A DNA stretch of 64,000 nucleotides from Pinus tabuliformis (taxonomy: Eukaryota; Streptophyta; Pinopsida; Pinales; Pinaceae): assembly GCA_031772625.1 (NCBI GenBank), contig CM062808.1, positions 474,731,655-474,795,654 on the forward strand. The letters run 5' to 3'. Below, in pieces: positions 34,545-45,503 of the stretch (positions are counted from its first letter, which is position 1; each line of letters opens with the position of its first letter). The translations under genes were made by a program, and so were the position numbers. A model generated the notes under the pieces. That model saw nothing but the letters and a program-made list of their open reading frames with translations. It ran no database searches and was not told the origin of the DNA.

Positions 34545-37500
34545 CATGTTACAAGTATTGTCACCCTATCATCATCTGTTGGAGCCATGTTGTCTTGCAA
34601 AATGGCCTCCAAATAAATATCAGAAGCAAGCACTAATGAAACTAACGAAGTTACAAAGCCAAACAATCCCATATTTGTAGACATTTAGTGTCTTATTGAT
34701 AAGACTACAAAGGTCACATGAAGCAATATATACAACTCATTCATGCAGGAAAGTTTTGTTGAGGACTTAGAAGATGTGCATGCATAGATCAACATCAAGA
34801 AGTATAGGATATACACGATCGCATGTAGATTCTTGGTCAAGCCATGTGTGGAGGTGATTGAATGGATCATTACACATATGGATGACTCTCACCTTATGTT
34901 TCATAGTGATAGTGGCGGACAACTCACCACTTATTATGGTGAAGACATGTAGACATATTATAAGATGCTCAAGCCCATTGAATATCCAAACATGAAGGCA
35001 CATCCAAGGATGAAGACTAGTTCACCCCACGATCCACCAACTCAAGACTTTTAGGTGTAGGAGGAGGATGTAACCCCTCATGTCACACAGACTGAGTCGA
35101 TTTTGCGGACAAGACCAACCTCCCTAGTATCTAATGATATCTAGTGACAAGCAAGCCAATAAAAAACTATCTTTCTCTAAATATGCAATTTATAAACAAA
35201 GGAAAACAAGTGTTTTAGGCCTACCTTGGGTCCAATGCAAGTTTGTGGAAGCCTCGCTCCTTTGATCCAAATGAGCTCCCTTGTAGCGAATCTGCAAACA
35301 CAAACAAGCACACAAATTAAATAGCACCTGAAAAGCCAATATCATAAAGCATACTTATCATGATGATCAAGGAATTCATGAAACAAATGACATAAGACAA
35401 TTTGTTGAGAAAAATGAATCTGATTGTATTAATTCAAATCAAAGAAGAACTTCACAACCTGTGCCTTGATGCTGTACAAGCTCCTCCCAGGGTCCAACAA
35501 GAAGTCTTCTCTACTTTGACAAGTTTCACTCTCTTCCCAATGAAGCCAAAAGGTATGTGATCTCTCCTCTCAAGCTTAACTAGGAAGTCTCAATTCCACC
35601 AGCATTTACCCTCAAAAATGTTCAGCTTCTAACCTCTCTAGCAACTAGCCCAATGCCTTAATTTATAGTGCAATGGAGGGAAGTTACTAGGTCCTCCTTC
35701 AAAGGGATAAATCCCTCCTTCAAAGGGATAGCTCCTCTCATCAAGGGATTAGCTCCTTCTCTTTTGGGATGGATGAACCACCTAGGAGCAAACAATCCAC
35801 GTCAAAATTCCTTCTAGAATCATCTAGAATTAACCCAAAGTGAGTTTTTTAGAATAAACTTGCGCCTTTTTTACTTTCACAGGGGTCCGCACCCACTCCT
35901 TTAGAGACAGAGCGGGCAGGTCCGCAGGTAACACGAACAGGGAGTGCGGGACCGCAGGCAACAGTGAGAGAAAGTGCGGAACCAGAGCTTTGTTTATTTT
36001 TAATGTCTTTCTCTCATTTTCAAAGCTTGACATGAAGAGCTGAGGTCTGAGACTTGCTTAGGAGGACAGTATAAGTGATGATAGACCCATACTGACTGCA
36101 AATAGTCATGGTGACAATATTTTGTGTAACACCTCAAGTAAGGAAAGTAGATCCTAAGAAAAGGATCATGGATTACTCGATAGGCAAGAGCAATGAAAAA
36201 TGGAAAGTTGATCCTTTAAACACAGGAGCTATTCAAGTAGAGGAGAGAAGAGAAGTAGAAGAATAAGAGGAGAAGATGAAGCGGGATGAGTTGCTCCAGA
36301 AGCAAGAAGAAGAAGAAGAAGAAAGGAGAAGGATAGAAGAAGAACAACAAAGGCAATCCCAAGAGGATAAAGCAGTGCAAATACTAGAAGAAGAGCAGTT
36401 GACTCAGGAGATGGAAGAAGAAGCATTGGAGGAAGAAGATACCATCCAACCCATGGATGATGAACTAGGCACTCTAGAGGAACCTCCCCTTACAGGTGGC
36501 TATCTTCCATTTAGGGAAATGGGGATCACACCTCCGCCAGTTGACAAAGTCATGGATGTATGAAGTGTAACGTTTGATCAACTTAAGAAGAGGATCATGC
36601 AATAGAGGCATAAATAACTTTGAAATGATCCTTAGAATCCAGTCTCAGTTTATACCGAGAAGGTGATAACCTCCAACACTATAAATAATCCCAAAGCTAT
36701 TATGGCCGAAAATGTTGCATTTGCTACAATGACACATGACAATTATAAGTACTTGTTGAAAGAGAATGCCATACTGAGAAGATAACTTGTTGCAGTGAAG
36801 CAATAGATGGAACAACTTGCATTGGAGAATCAATCGTTGTCATCACAAAGCTTTAGCACTGTTGGGTGGCAATCAACCATGTAGGAGGAATTGGGTCCAA
36901 TGGAGGACACCATGGCGTGATTATACAATGAGATGATCCTTTTACAACAAGTGGTGTCTCCTCTTGTTGGCATTCATAAGAAGGCATAGGAAGTGGTGAA
37001 AATCCTAAAGGTAGAAATCAGAGCAGTCGATTATCTTTAGGAATGGATTGCCAAGTATGCATATGCTCCACAACGTTTTAAGAAAAAGGACAGGAATTAC
37101 ATAGAGATGGATAGAGTTCAATTGAGCCTCCACCACCAAAATTACATGTGCCTTGGAGATTAATTGATTAGTACTATTGCTGCATAGAATCGACTGCGTA
37201 CTCCTTTTGACTCTCTAAAAAAGAAGCCTGGGATGCCTTTGATAGATACACTAGAATAAATCAAAGGTAGGGAGATCATCTTCCCAGATATCTAGCAACA
37301 CATTGAGTAGATCAAGCAAGAAATAGAAAATGAAGGTTTGGAGGTAACCAAAGAAATTATTTTATAGTACGCCTTACACCAATCAAAGCTCATATGAAGT
37401 TCTCACGGCTATGGAATGATGTACAGTCAAACTCCGAGAACATATTGATGGAGGCACTAGAGGTTAACATGCACTACATTTGGGACTTTCCAGTTTGGGT

Positions 37501-37587
37501 CAAAGACATCCCCATGGAGTTCAGAGCTTGGCACACTTACATTACAAAGGAGCTCCATGTAGAAGCAAATGACTTATCCATTTGATG
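34545..37587 (+). pseudogene. Family X ORF remnant, copy 2
   Basis: The N-terminal block runs 34545-34990 (EWIITHMDDSHLMFH near 34860), after which most of the central domain is deleted relative to copy 1: sequence jumps to the KAHPRM.TSSPHDPPTQD segment. The solo LTR follows. The C-terminal part resumes at 36132 with a clean Lys/Glu/Gln-rich stretch (36276-36563), an acidic linker (DTIQPMDDELG), coiled coil, and the closing ORF 37394-37585 ending ELHVEANDLSI. Numerous TAG stops. Non-functional. Confidence 0.6.
35081..36131 (-). repeat. Solo LTR related to Gypsy-2
   Basis: 1051 bp, plus-strand ends TGTCACAC and GTGTAACA (near-perfect short inverted ends), flanked by perfect 5-bp CCTCA at 35076-35080 and 36132-36136. 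Copy 1 has the uninterrupted site (aaaccctcaagtaagg, 27631-27646). On the minus strand it begins TGTTACACA..TTGTCAC like the LTR at 38325, with a TATA box (ctataaat, about 35662-35668) and a candidate mini-exon (35291-35225). It is a product of LTR-LTR recombination that removed the internal region. Confidence 0.85.
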
Positions 37588-38324
37588 ATTCTTTGTCCCA
37601 TTATCAATTTTGTCTTATATAGTCGTCATCTCATTTATGATTTGTCTTATGTAATAAATGATATGTAATGAAGTCCAAGGCACACATGTGGAATGTGAAT
37701 AGCCACGCATTGGAATGTAATGAGTCATGTATAGAATATGAACAGTCATAAAAGTCAAAGAGTCATGAGGAAGCTAAAAGGTCATTGTTACTTGTTATAA
37801 ATAGCTCCTCATAGCTCAAAAAAGGGGTTGGGATTCTAGAGGTCTTGCCTTGGATTCTCTTGTAATACATAGGAGATAGATCATTCTTTGGAGGAGAAAG
37901 TTGTGGCTTTGTGTTCCATTATTGGATACAGTGTTTCAGCTATGTAACAATGTACTTGGGATCTTTCACTTTTAATCAGAAGCTCAATGTGCCACCACTT
38001 CTTCGTACATGTATCATAGATATAGTTAGACTGTTCTAGTTATGTTTATGGTATATGTTTCTTTAATTACATACTAATTTAATGAACTAATTTGTTGCTT
38101 AGCTATGGCTATTATTGAATGGGTGTTGTTATTCTTTAATGATTGTTATTTATTATGTGTACTAATCTGCAAGTATTCAACAATCCGTTCTCTTTCTTCC
38201 TGGGTCCCCCTTTAGGATAGTACCATTAATTTTCTAACTATTGGCTTGTTTCCCTCACTAGTTTTGGAAGTATCCCTCGTACACCTTACATTGGGTGTCT
38301 CACAAAGGTCACTTTCTTGGTTCC
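37588..38324 (+). repeat. Family X LTR-like end of copy 2, truncated
   Basis: Matches 29093-29830 including the TATA box (37796-37803) and ccctcgtacaccttacattgggtgtctcac. It stops at 38324 where Gypsy-2 begins; the last part of this LTR should lie beyond Gypsy-2, off the window. Confidence 0.6.
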
Positions 38325-39428
38325 TGTTACACATCATTTTGTCACTGTCCTTGTACTCCCTGTTCCTTGATCCTGGAGGACCTCTACAGTGAACCCCGTA
38401 TGCTTTTCCTTCATGAAGAAACTCCCATTGTGTCCCTCTTCATGAGCAGATCATTTCCCTTTTGCACCATTTCCCCTGAAACTTCTGTTTTTCCTAGTTT
38501 ACAAGACCGATGCTAATGGCCTTTGTCTCCTCCACACCAATGTGCAAAGATTATCACTATTCCTCGCACCAACCGGAGCGACTGAGCTGTGTTTCAGTTG
38601 TGCCGGTCATGTTATGGAATTTTTTTTAAATTGGAGCCGAAGCTTCCAACTCTAGAAGCTCCATAACGGAAGTATGGTAAATGGTTTGGCCGGATGGGGT
38701 CGAGGATGACAATTTGGGCTCCTTTCCCCTATAATGATGGAACTACCTCAAGGGATAAGTCCTTCTCCCATGAGAAGAGGATCCATCTCCCATCCATATT
38801 TCCTATATAAACCTCCCTTCTTCCCAAGCACAAGCTAGTGTGAGTGTTATAGTTGCAAAGTTTTGATGCTATTTTGGAGTAGATAAGCAAGCTATTACTA
38901 GTTGTAGCTATCTAGCTGTGTGAGGGAGAAGTGTTTTTGGTTTGGAGTGAAGCCTAAAGGTAAGAGCTTTAAACTATTGTTGTTTGAAGCCATCATGGAA
39001 TGCTAGTAGAAGTGTGTGGGAACCTGGTCTTGTTAGAGGAAGACTGCATTGTCAAGACGAATGGTTGTAATCTCTCTTTGATATTAATATATGAAACTAT
39101 CGATTGATTTCCTACATGTTTTGTAATATTACATATTCATTGCTTAATGTTTCTTGACTTGTTAATTAGGTTGAATTGCAAGTTTTCTATTATTATGTTT
39201 GTGTGTTGTTGTTGTTCACTTGTTTCAGGATTTTGAAGAAGGAAGCGAGAGATTGCTGGAGCGAGCAAGAGAGGACATCATCAAGCAGGATAAGCAACCA
39301 AGAGGTAGGCCCTCTTGATTGATTCTAACCTAAGGAAATCTTCCATAGAATGTATTTGTTGTGGATAGACCCATTATCGAGCTATAGGAATTCGTTTGTG
39401 TCCGCACTTATAATTTTACTTCACCACA
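38325..39428 (+). repeat. Gypsy-2 5' LTR
   Basis: 1104 bp, TGTTACAC...CCACA, ending three bases before the PBS. The left limit is where similarity to the family-X LTR stops. TATA box tatataa at 38804-38810. A candidate intron at 38960-39228 (cctaaag|gtaagag ... tgtttcag) and a 76-nt mini-exon 39229-39304 followed by gtaggcc. Confidence 0.75.
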
Positions 39429-39431
39429 AAT

Positions 39432-39449
39432 TGGCGACTCCGTTGGGGA
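39432..39449 (+). other. Gypsy-2 primer binding site (tRNA-Arg type)
   Basis: TGGCGACTCCGTTGGGGA is complementary, with one mismatch, to the 3' end of plant tRNA-Arg (...CCCCAGCGGAGUCG-CCA). Tat/Ogre elements are known to use this tRNA. Confidence 0.8.
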
Positions 39450-41228
39450 TCCCAATCCTCTTGTTTGTTTTGGATTTCATGATTTCTTGAGAACTTTTCT
39501 AGTTCCACTTTTTCCCTTTGGTTCTGTTTCTTTTCTCCTATTTACTGGTCTGAGTCTAAAATTCATAGTAGCAAATCTGGTCTTTGTTTTCAATTTTTTT
39601 TTCCTTAGCTACCTCGACCAACGTGCTTAATCAGCTGACAGTGGCGCTGACCAGTGCGAATTGCTGAGGAACAGTCACGCCGACCAGCCTCTGGCACTTG
39701 TTGTCAGTTAGGCAGTCGCACCAATGCCTGTAAGTGAAGATTAGGGCTTGACCCCAATCTTGGCCAGTGTGTTCTGCTCTTGTGATTTTGACCCCGTAGG
39801 CCTTTTTTGACCGTTTTCTCCCTGATTAGAAAGCTACTTTTCATTTGGTTTTGTTTGCTTGTTGGCTTTTCATCTTTCTACTTGATTGATTGAGTCATTG
39901 AGTGGCTAGCGACACTAGGGCATCTAGTTGGTCGCCCATTCAGCAGTTTTTGAACTCACTAAGTCAACTTGTAGGTGTGTTTTCTCTTTGCTTTTTATTT
40001 TTGGTCCTTTTTACGAATTTGACCTCTTTTGCACAAGTTTGAAAGAGTTTCGTTTACTTGCCTAAACGTTTCTTTTCCGACATAGATTACATTGTTGGCC
40101 TCGTGTTTGGTGAAGTCAGTGTTTCATTGATCTGAATGAACTTCTCTTTTCATGTTTTCATCTGCTTGAAGAGCTTATTGTCTCAAGAACTTTTTCACTG
40201 AAAGATCATATGCGAGTTTGTTTCGTTGTTTCATGAAAAAGTATGAAATTCTAGCTTGTTGCATCATTATGTTACGATAATTTGCATCTTTTGAAAGACT
40301 AGAATTGCATCATCATTTGAAAAAGGAAGATAATTTTTTGTTTTTGAAAGGACTAATAGATAAGTGCTTGCCAAGGAATTAGGAATTGGAATGCATTTTT
40401 CATTAGTTTATTTTTTGAAAAAGTAAGGTAGTGAAAGATCATTTCGTTTTCAGTTGCTTGATTGTTTGCATTGGATTGAGTAGTTTCTACCCTCTCTAGT
40501 GTAGCCATTTCATTGAATTGAAAGGGTCTTGTATCATTTAGTTGCATTTGTGGTTTTTTCGAGTAGCATCGCTAAGACCTGAAAACTAAAACTTAACTCA
40601 AGATCAAATTTAAAATGAATTCAATTAACCTAAGGCGCATTTGACACTAACGATCATATCTAGAAGGTCTAGGCTAGAGACGTGTTCCGACGTCTTTAAA
40701 CCTAGCAGTTGTTGTTAGCTTCGACATTAGACAGTGCTAGTACGGATTTGTGCTCCCCGTACTATCAAGTATATAATGGGAGACCCCACTAAGATGCAAT
40801 CCTTTTATCCTTAGGAAGCCGAGTTGGTCGCCTTGCAAACGTGATACACCGAACACAGCATTCGGGGAGATTACCTGCTCGTACTTCTTGGTTCGTCGGG
40901 AGGTATACTACATTTCACGGTTGCCTGGTAATCTTGTTTACCTAGATCATCCAGAGCAGTCATATGATCTTTTTGACTCATTCAACTTAAAAGATCATTC
41001 GAGCACTTGTCCTTTCAAGCTCGTTTCCAATCGAAAGTGATAGAGTCATCTTTGTTTCTTTCTCGACTCTTAAAAAATGAAAGAGCATCAGTCTTTTATG
41101 CGTCTTAATAATTCATTTCCCATGATCCAAAACATCCTATTAGTCTTTTTGACCAAATCGTGAGTTCCCTTAAAAGGAAATTTTAAAGCCTTGAAGTTAT
41201 TTGTTTCGTCGACTAAGGAAAGGTCATC
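39450..41228 (+). other. Gypsy-2 leader, no gene seen
   Basis: Non-coding region between PBS and gag. Contains repeated 'ctcgactctt / gactcattcaa' type phrases near 40970-41070 that recur at 62650-62900. No supported ORF. Confidence 0.5.
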
Positions 41229-44200
41229 ATGGCTAAACCATCTGGTTCACCCAATTCCTCTTCCTCTCCGTCTGAAAGATTGTCTAAAGAGTCGTTTCCT
41301 AAGTTACCAGAGTCACTCGAGGACCAAAATGTTGAACTCACAATTGTTTTGAGTGTTCAACCATTGTCATCTCGTCCTCCGCCTACTTTCGATAAAGGGT
41401 CATCTGCTGATCTTAGCCAGGAATCTCTGGACAATCTTGTTCGAACTCTAGAGAACTCACTGACCACTGATGGTCAGCTTGGACTGGTTACTATTTGACA
41501 TTGTTGAGATATCACCGCAGCGTCCTTACAGTCTGTACGACTAGCCGGGTGTTCCTTTGGAACTATCCCCCAGTACACGTTCGACCATTCATCGTCACTT
41601 GTTTTCAAATATGGAACCCGAAGGCGATGCTCCAGTCACATCTCCAGATGAGTTTGACGTTTCTACTCCACACACTGTTGAAGGGGAAGAATTGCAATTG
41701 CAATTTTCTCCCGAGGGTTTCCCTTTTTCGGAAGGTATTCCCACCAGTTTTCCACCCAACTATGTGTCTTTGGGGCACTTGGTTTCAGGAACACCTAGTG
41801 CCTCATCACTTTACCATAATCCTATATGGGCATCAGGCATCAAGCCTATGTCAGGTCCATTCGTTATGAACACAACCTCCCAACAGGCTATTACTTCAGT
41901 CCCGGTGCAACCTACCATTCTGAATACTCTTGTATCATCGATCCCAGTTACACATCAGTGAAAACCGGCAATTTCGAAAATTGTCTCTGTCAGTTCCTCT
42001 GTCCCATTAGTCAGTGGCCAGATTGTGTCACCACCTGGGGGGAATAACCTGAATGTTTCTATGGTGTTAGGTGCCACTAATGTGAGCGGCTCACAAGCTC
42101 ACATGCTTGGTATAAACCAGCCCTCTTCTGGTATTATTTACAACCCTGTTGATCCATCTGGATCGAGAAATGTCCAGTACCAACAGGTTCAGAATCTCAT
42201 TGGTCCATCTGGATTGAGAAATGTTCAATATCAACAACCCTATGGGGCTCAGGTCCAATACAAAAATCCTTATGTTCCATATGGTTCTCAAGGATTGGTT
42301 AATCAACCTTACACCCTCTAATCTTGGCAGTACATCTAGCCTAGCTACGGCCAGGTTCAGTTTGGTAATTTCCCGGGCACTATTGAAGTACCCTTGCAAC
42401 AGCAAGGACATCCTTTACAACAACTAGGGCAGCCTTTGTTACTGCAAGGGAAACCTTTGTTGCAACAAGGGCTCTCCGTGTAACAGCAAGGGAAAATTAT
42501 CTCATAGCAAGGTCACTTGTAACAATCGCAAGGTAAATCCTTACAACAGTTGCAGCAAGCCACACAACAGCAAATGCAATATGCTTCGCACACCTCTCAA
42601 CCCATACCCTCGCAGGGTCAACCTCTGCAACCCCAGGGACAAATTTTGCAACTGCAAGGTCAACCTTTGCAACAACAAAACCAACCAGGGCAGCAGAAAC
42701 CCTTGTATACATACCAACAAGGTCAACCCTTGCAGGGGTAAGTTCAAGGTCAAGTCCTGCAGCAGCAGGCCCAAAACCCTCATGTCCTAGGTCAACAGGT
42801 TCAAAATCCTACCGGCCAAGGGCACCAGGTACAAAAACCCTACGTCCAAGGGCAAAAAATGTATCAACCTTATGCCCAAGGACTACAGGTCCAGAATCCT
42901 CTTGTTCAGGGACAACAGGTTCATCATCCCTATATTCCAAGACAATAGGTTCCATATCTATACATCCATGGTCAACAGGCTCAACAGCCTTTTAACCCAT
43001 ACGTTTCTTATCAGCAACCAATGCCTAGACAGTTTCAAGGTATTCAAGGTCAAAATACTCCCTATGGTAAAGCTAATCTGTAATGGGGGTAGCCTCAGAT
43101 GCCATATGGCTCAAATCCCCCACTGTGGGTCCAAAATCCTTACCAGCAGGGGTGGGCCCCTCCCTATGGGCCTGCTTATCAACCTCCCATGCCTTTTAAC
43201 ACTCAATTACCTTTCTTGGCTATGCTCGAGTTGTCAGATATATTGCGCCTTACAAATGATCTGATCCTTCATTCGCCGTACTGGCCTTCGGTACCGTCCA
43301 ATATACCAAGTGACTGCCCAAAGTTCGATGGAAAAGCTAAATAATATCCTCAAGCCCATGTGATGAAATATCACCTCTGGTGCTCGTCGAGCTCGTACGT
43401 GGACAATTCCATTCATCTTCGTCTTTTCCAATGAACCCTCATGGGTGTTGCAGCGAAATGGTACATCGAGCTATCTTGAAGTACTTACCATGACTTTAAC
43501 TCGTTAGCCATGGCTTTCCTCGCACATTTTCAGTTTCTGGTTCGCTATGAAACTGGCACCTATTTGCTCACATCACTTAAGCAAGATACTATGACACACA
43601 TCTCTGATCACATCCATGAATGGAGACGTAGACGTCGTCTAATCAAATTTGAGATTGTTGATTAGTTGCTCACTAAATGGTTTACCAAATCATTCATAGC
43701 CCCAATTGCTCATGATATAGTTATGGGTGGATGTGTTACTGAAGAGTAGGCCATCATTCGTGCCCAGTACTTGGATCTAGTTTACTCCCAGTCTCGTACT
43801 TTATAAGAGTTATTACCTAATGCTCTGCGTCCATAATCCAATCCCGCAGCATCAAAGTCACCAGCTATTCCTCCCGTTAATGAAGTTATTGGTTCAGTAT
43901 CCCAGAGCCCTATTAAAACTTCTTCCAAATAGAAGTCGACCTCGAATGCTACTCCTAATAGTTCATCTCGGAATCCACCTGGCCATGGTAAAACCTCAGA
44001 GGTCCACGTTGTCCAGTCTACTGCAACAGACAAATCCTCGAAAGGAAAAAAGAAAGGCAAAGGCAAAGCTCAAGTCGATGCCCTGAAATAGGGTCCTCCC
44101 AAATCGTCTGCTGGCGAATCTTCGCAACGGAAACCTAAGTATCCCTGCCTCATTTGCAAGGAGTATCACTATACTAAGGATTGTCCTCGATGATCCAAAG
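41229..44200 (+). pseudogene. Gypsy-2 gag (long Pro/Gln-rich N-terminus, capsid, zinc knuckle)
   Basis: The start at 41229 (MAKPSGSPNSSSSPS) opens a Ser/Pro-rich region; a frameshift near 41500 moves to the next frame, which holds from 41557 to about 43800 with many stops. 42030-43080 encodes Gln/Pro repeats. The capsid domain runs about 43300-43720: KFDGKAK...AHVMKYHLW...LMGVAAKWYIEL...SLAMAFLAHFQF, the usual W...F..F pattern of Ty3 Gag. A basic Ser/Lys-rich linker precedes the knuckle CLICKEYHYTKDC at 44146-44184, with the same C-x2-C-x3-H-x4-C spacing as Gypsy-1. Non-functional through stops, several TAG where Gln is expected. Confidence 0.75.
42370..42740 (+). repeat. Gln-rich minisatellite inside gag
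   Basis: Imperfect 21- to 27-bp repeats of the ttgcaacaacaagggcagcc type encode LQQQGQP-like units; extends in looser form to about 43080. Confidence 0.75.
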
Positions 44201-44615
44201 TTAGTTGCTTGCTCAAAGGGACCCCTGCTGTCCTCAAAGAGCCATTTTCATCTCAGCAGACCCAAATGGTAGACCAACCCCATCTACTTCCTCTGGAACT
44301 CAAGTGTTCATGATGAGCACGCCTATCAATGTGGCTACCTGATCGAAACACTATCAAACTTCAACTCTGGCAGCTGGGAAAGAGAAAGAAGCTGCACCTT
44401 CTTCTTCTACCCTGCGTTTTGGCCCTCTGCAAATTGAGTGCACTAACCCTGATTTCGCTACGCGGCCACCCTCTCGAGGTGTGCTGTGGAAATCCTTGTA
44501 TAATCCCAATTCCCGAGCCGCTCAACACTACAATATTGTTGAGGATTTGGCTCAAGCTCCGTCAGCCATGTCGACTCTCGAGGTACTCCAAATCTGCCCA
44601 TTGTAGCAGAAATCT

Positions 44616-45470
44616 TTGTTGTCAGCTATCGGGGGCATCGATCCCACCGATTCCAATTTGATATGTTTCAATCTAGAGAACCATGTTCCACGGCTCCCTC
44701 ATCAGATTGCCTTTCTCATTCAGGTAATCATCAATGAGAAGACCATCCACCGCACTTTCATCGATGAAGGTGCTTCCACCTGCATCATGTCAACTGCATG
44801 TTGGAAGGCCATTGGTTCCCCTGCACTGAACCAGTCTCTGAACACTTTGGAAGCTTTCAATGAGCGTGATTCGCAACCCTTTGGTGTCTTACCTAACCTT
44901 GCCATCACCCTGGAAGGCAAGACAGTGCAAGTCGAAGTAGAAATTGTCGACACCAATCTCAATTACAATCATCTACTCGGCCAAAGTTGGACTCATGCCA
45001 TGCATGTCGTGGCCTCCTCCTTGTTTCACGTGATTTTTTTCCCCATCAAGGGAAAATTGTCACCTTCGATTAGTTGTCTTTCTTTGCCTCTTCCTCCTCG
45101 AATGGAAATGTTTTGTATGTCAAGCACTCTGGTGCTCCCTATGAGAGTGTGGGGGCAAGTCTCTTCAAAGATTCTGCCTTAATGGGGATTTTTCCACTCC
45201 CACCTCCTCATGTTTCCTCTGTCAATATGATCTTGGTCAAATATGATCCCTGGGTCATACCTGCACTAGATCATGTTGATACTTGGGGCGAGGTTATGCT
45301 GCTTAGTCCCGTTGAAGTCAATTACGTGGAAATTGTTTTGGCTTCGAACTCTGCATCCTCTGATTCTCATATGTCGAATACCTCTCTCGATGTGTATTCT
45401 CAATCCCCCTCTGGCTTGGCACTTTGGAATCGTCTGATCCCTTAGCCGATACCTTCCTCGTCGATGAAGG
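44616..45470 (+). pseudogene. Gypsy-2 protease region
   Basis: The clean frame 44616-45182 holds a retropepsin: HRTFIDEGASTCIM (active-site loop, DEG for D-S/T-G) near 44750, GVLPNLAITLEGKTVQVEVEIVDTNLNYNHLLGQSW (second strand-loop and flap end) near 44880-44990. A frameshift near 45070 leads to a second frame (45074-45445) carrying an acidic linker up to RT. The Glu after the catalytic Asp also occurs in Gypsy-1, so it is a family trait, not a random mutation. Confidence 0.75.
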
Positions 45471-45503
45471 TATCATGAAAATCATGTATCTCGAGGAACC
45501 ACC

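Larger units (their letters stand above)
32891..38324 (+). mobile_element. Family X copy 2
   Basis: Leader from about 32905 (gttgtgactacaacaatgac), repeats, acceptor (ccccaaatag, about 34542), ORF remnant, LTR-like end from about 37588. It is interrupted by a solo LTR (35081-36131) and cut at 38324 by Gypsy-2. The leader keeps the empty site of the palindromic insertion. Confidence 0.65.

Noticed and set aside
35071-36136. 10-bp near-duplication (taacccctca / taacacctca) suggesting a Mutator-type DNA transposon
   Set aside because: The ends TGTCACAC...GTGTAACA with perfect 5-bp CCTCA fit a solo LTR better, and the TATA box and mini-exon match a related LTR.
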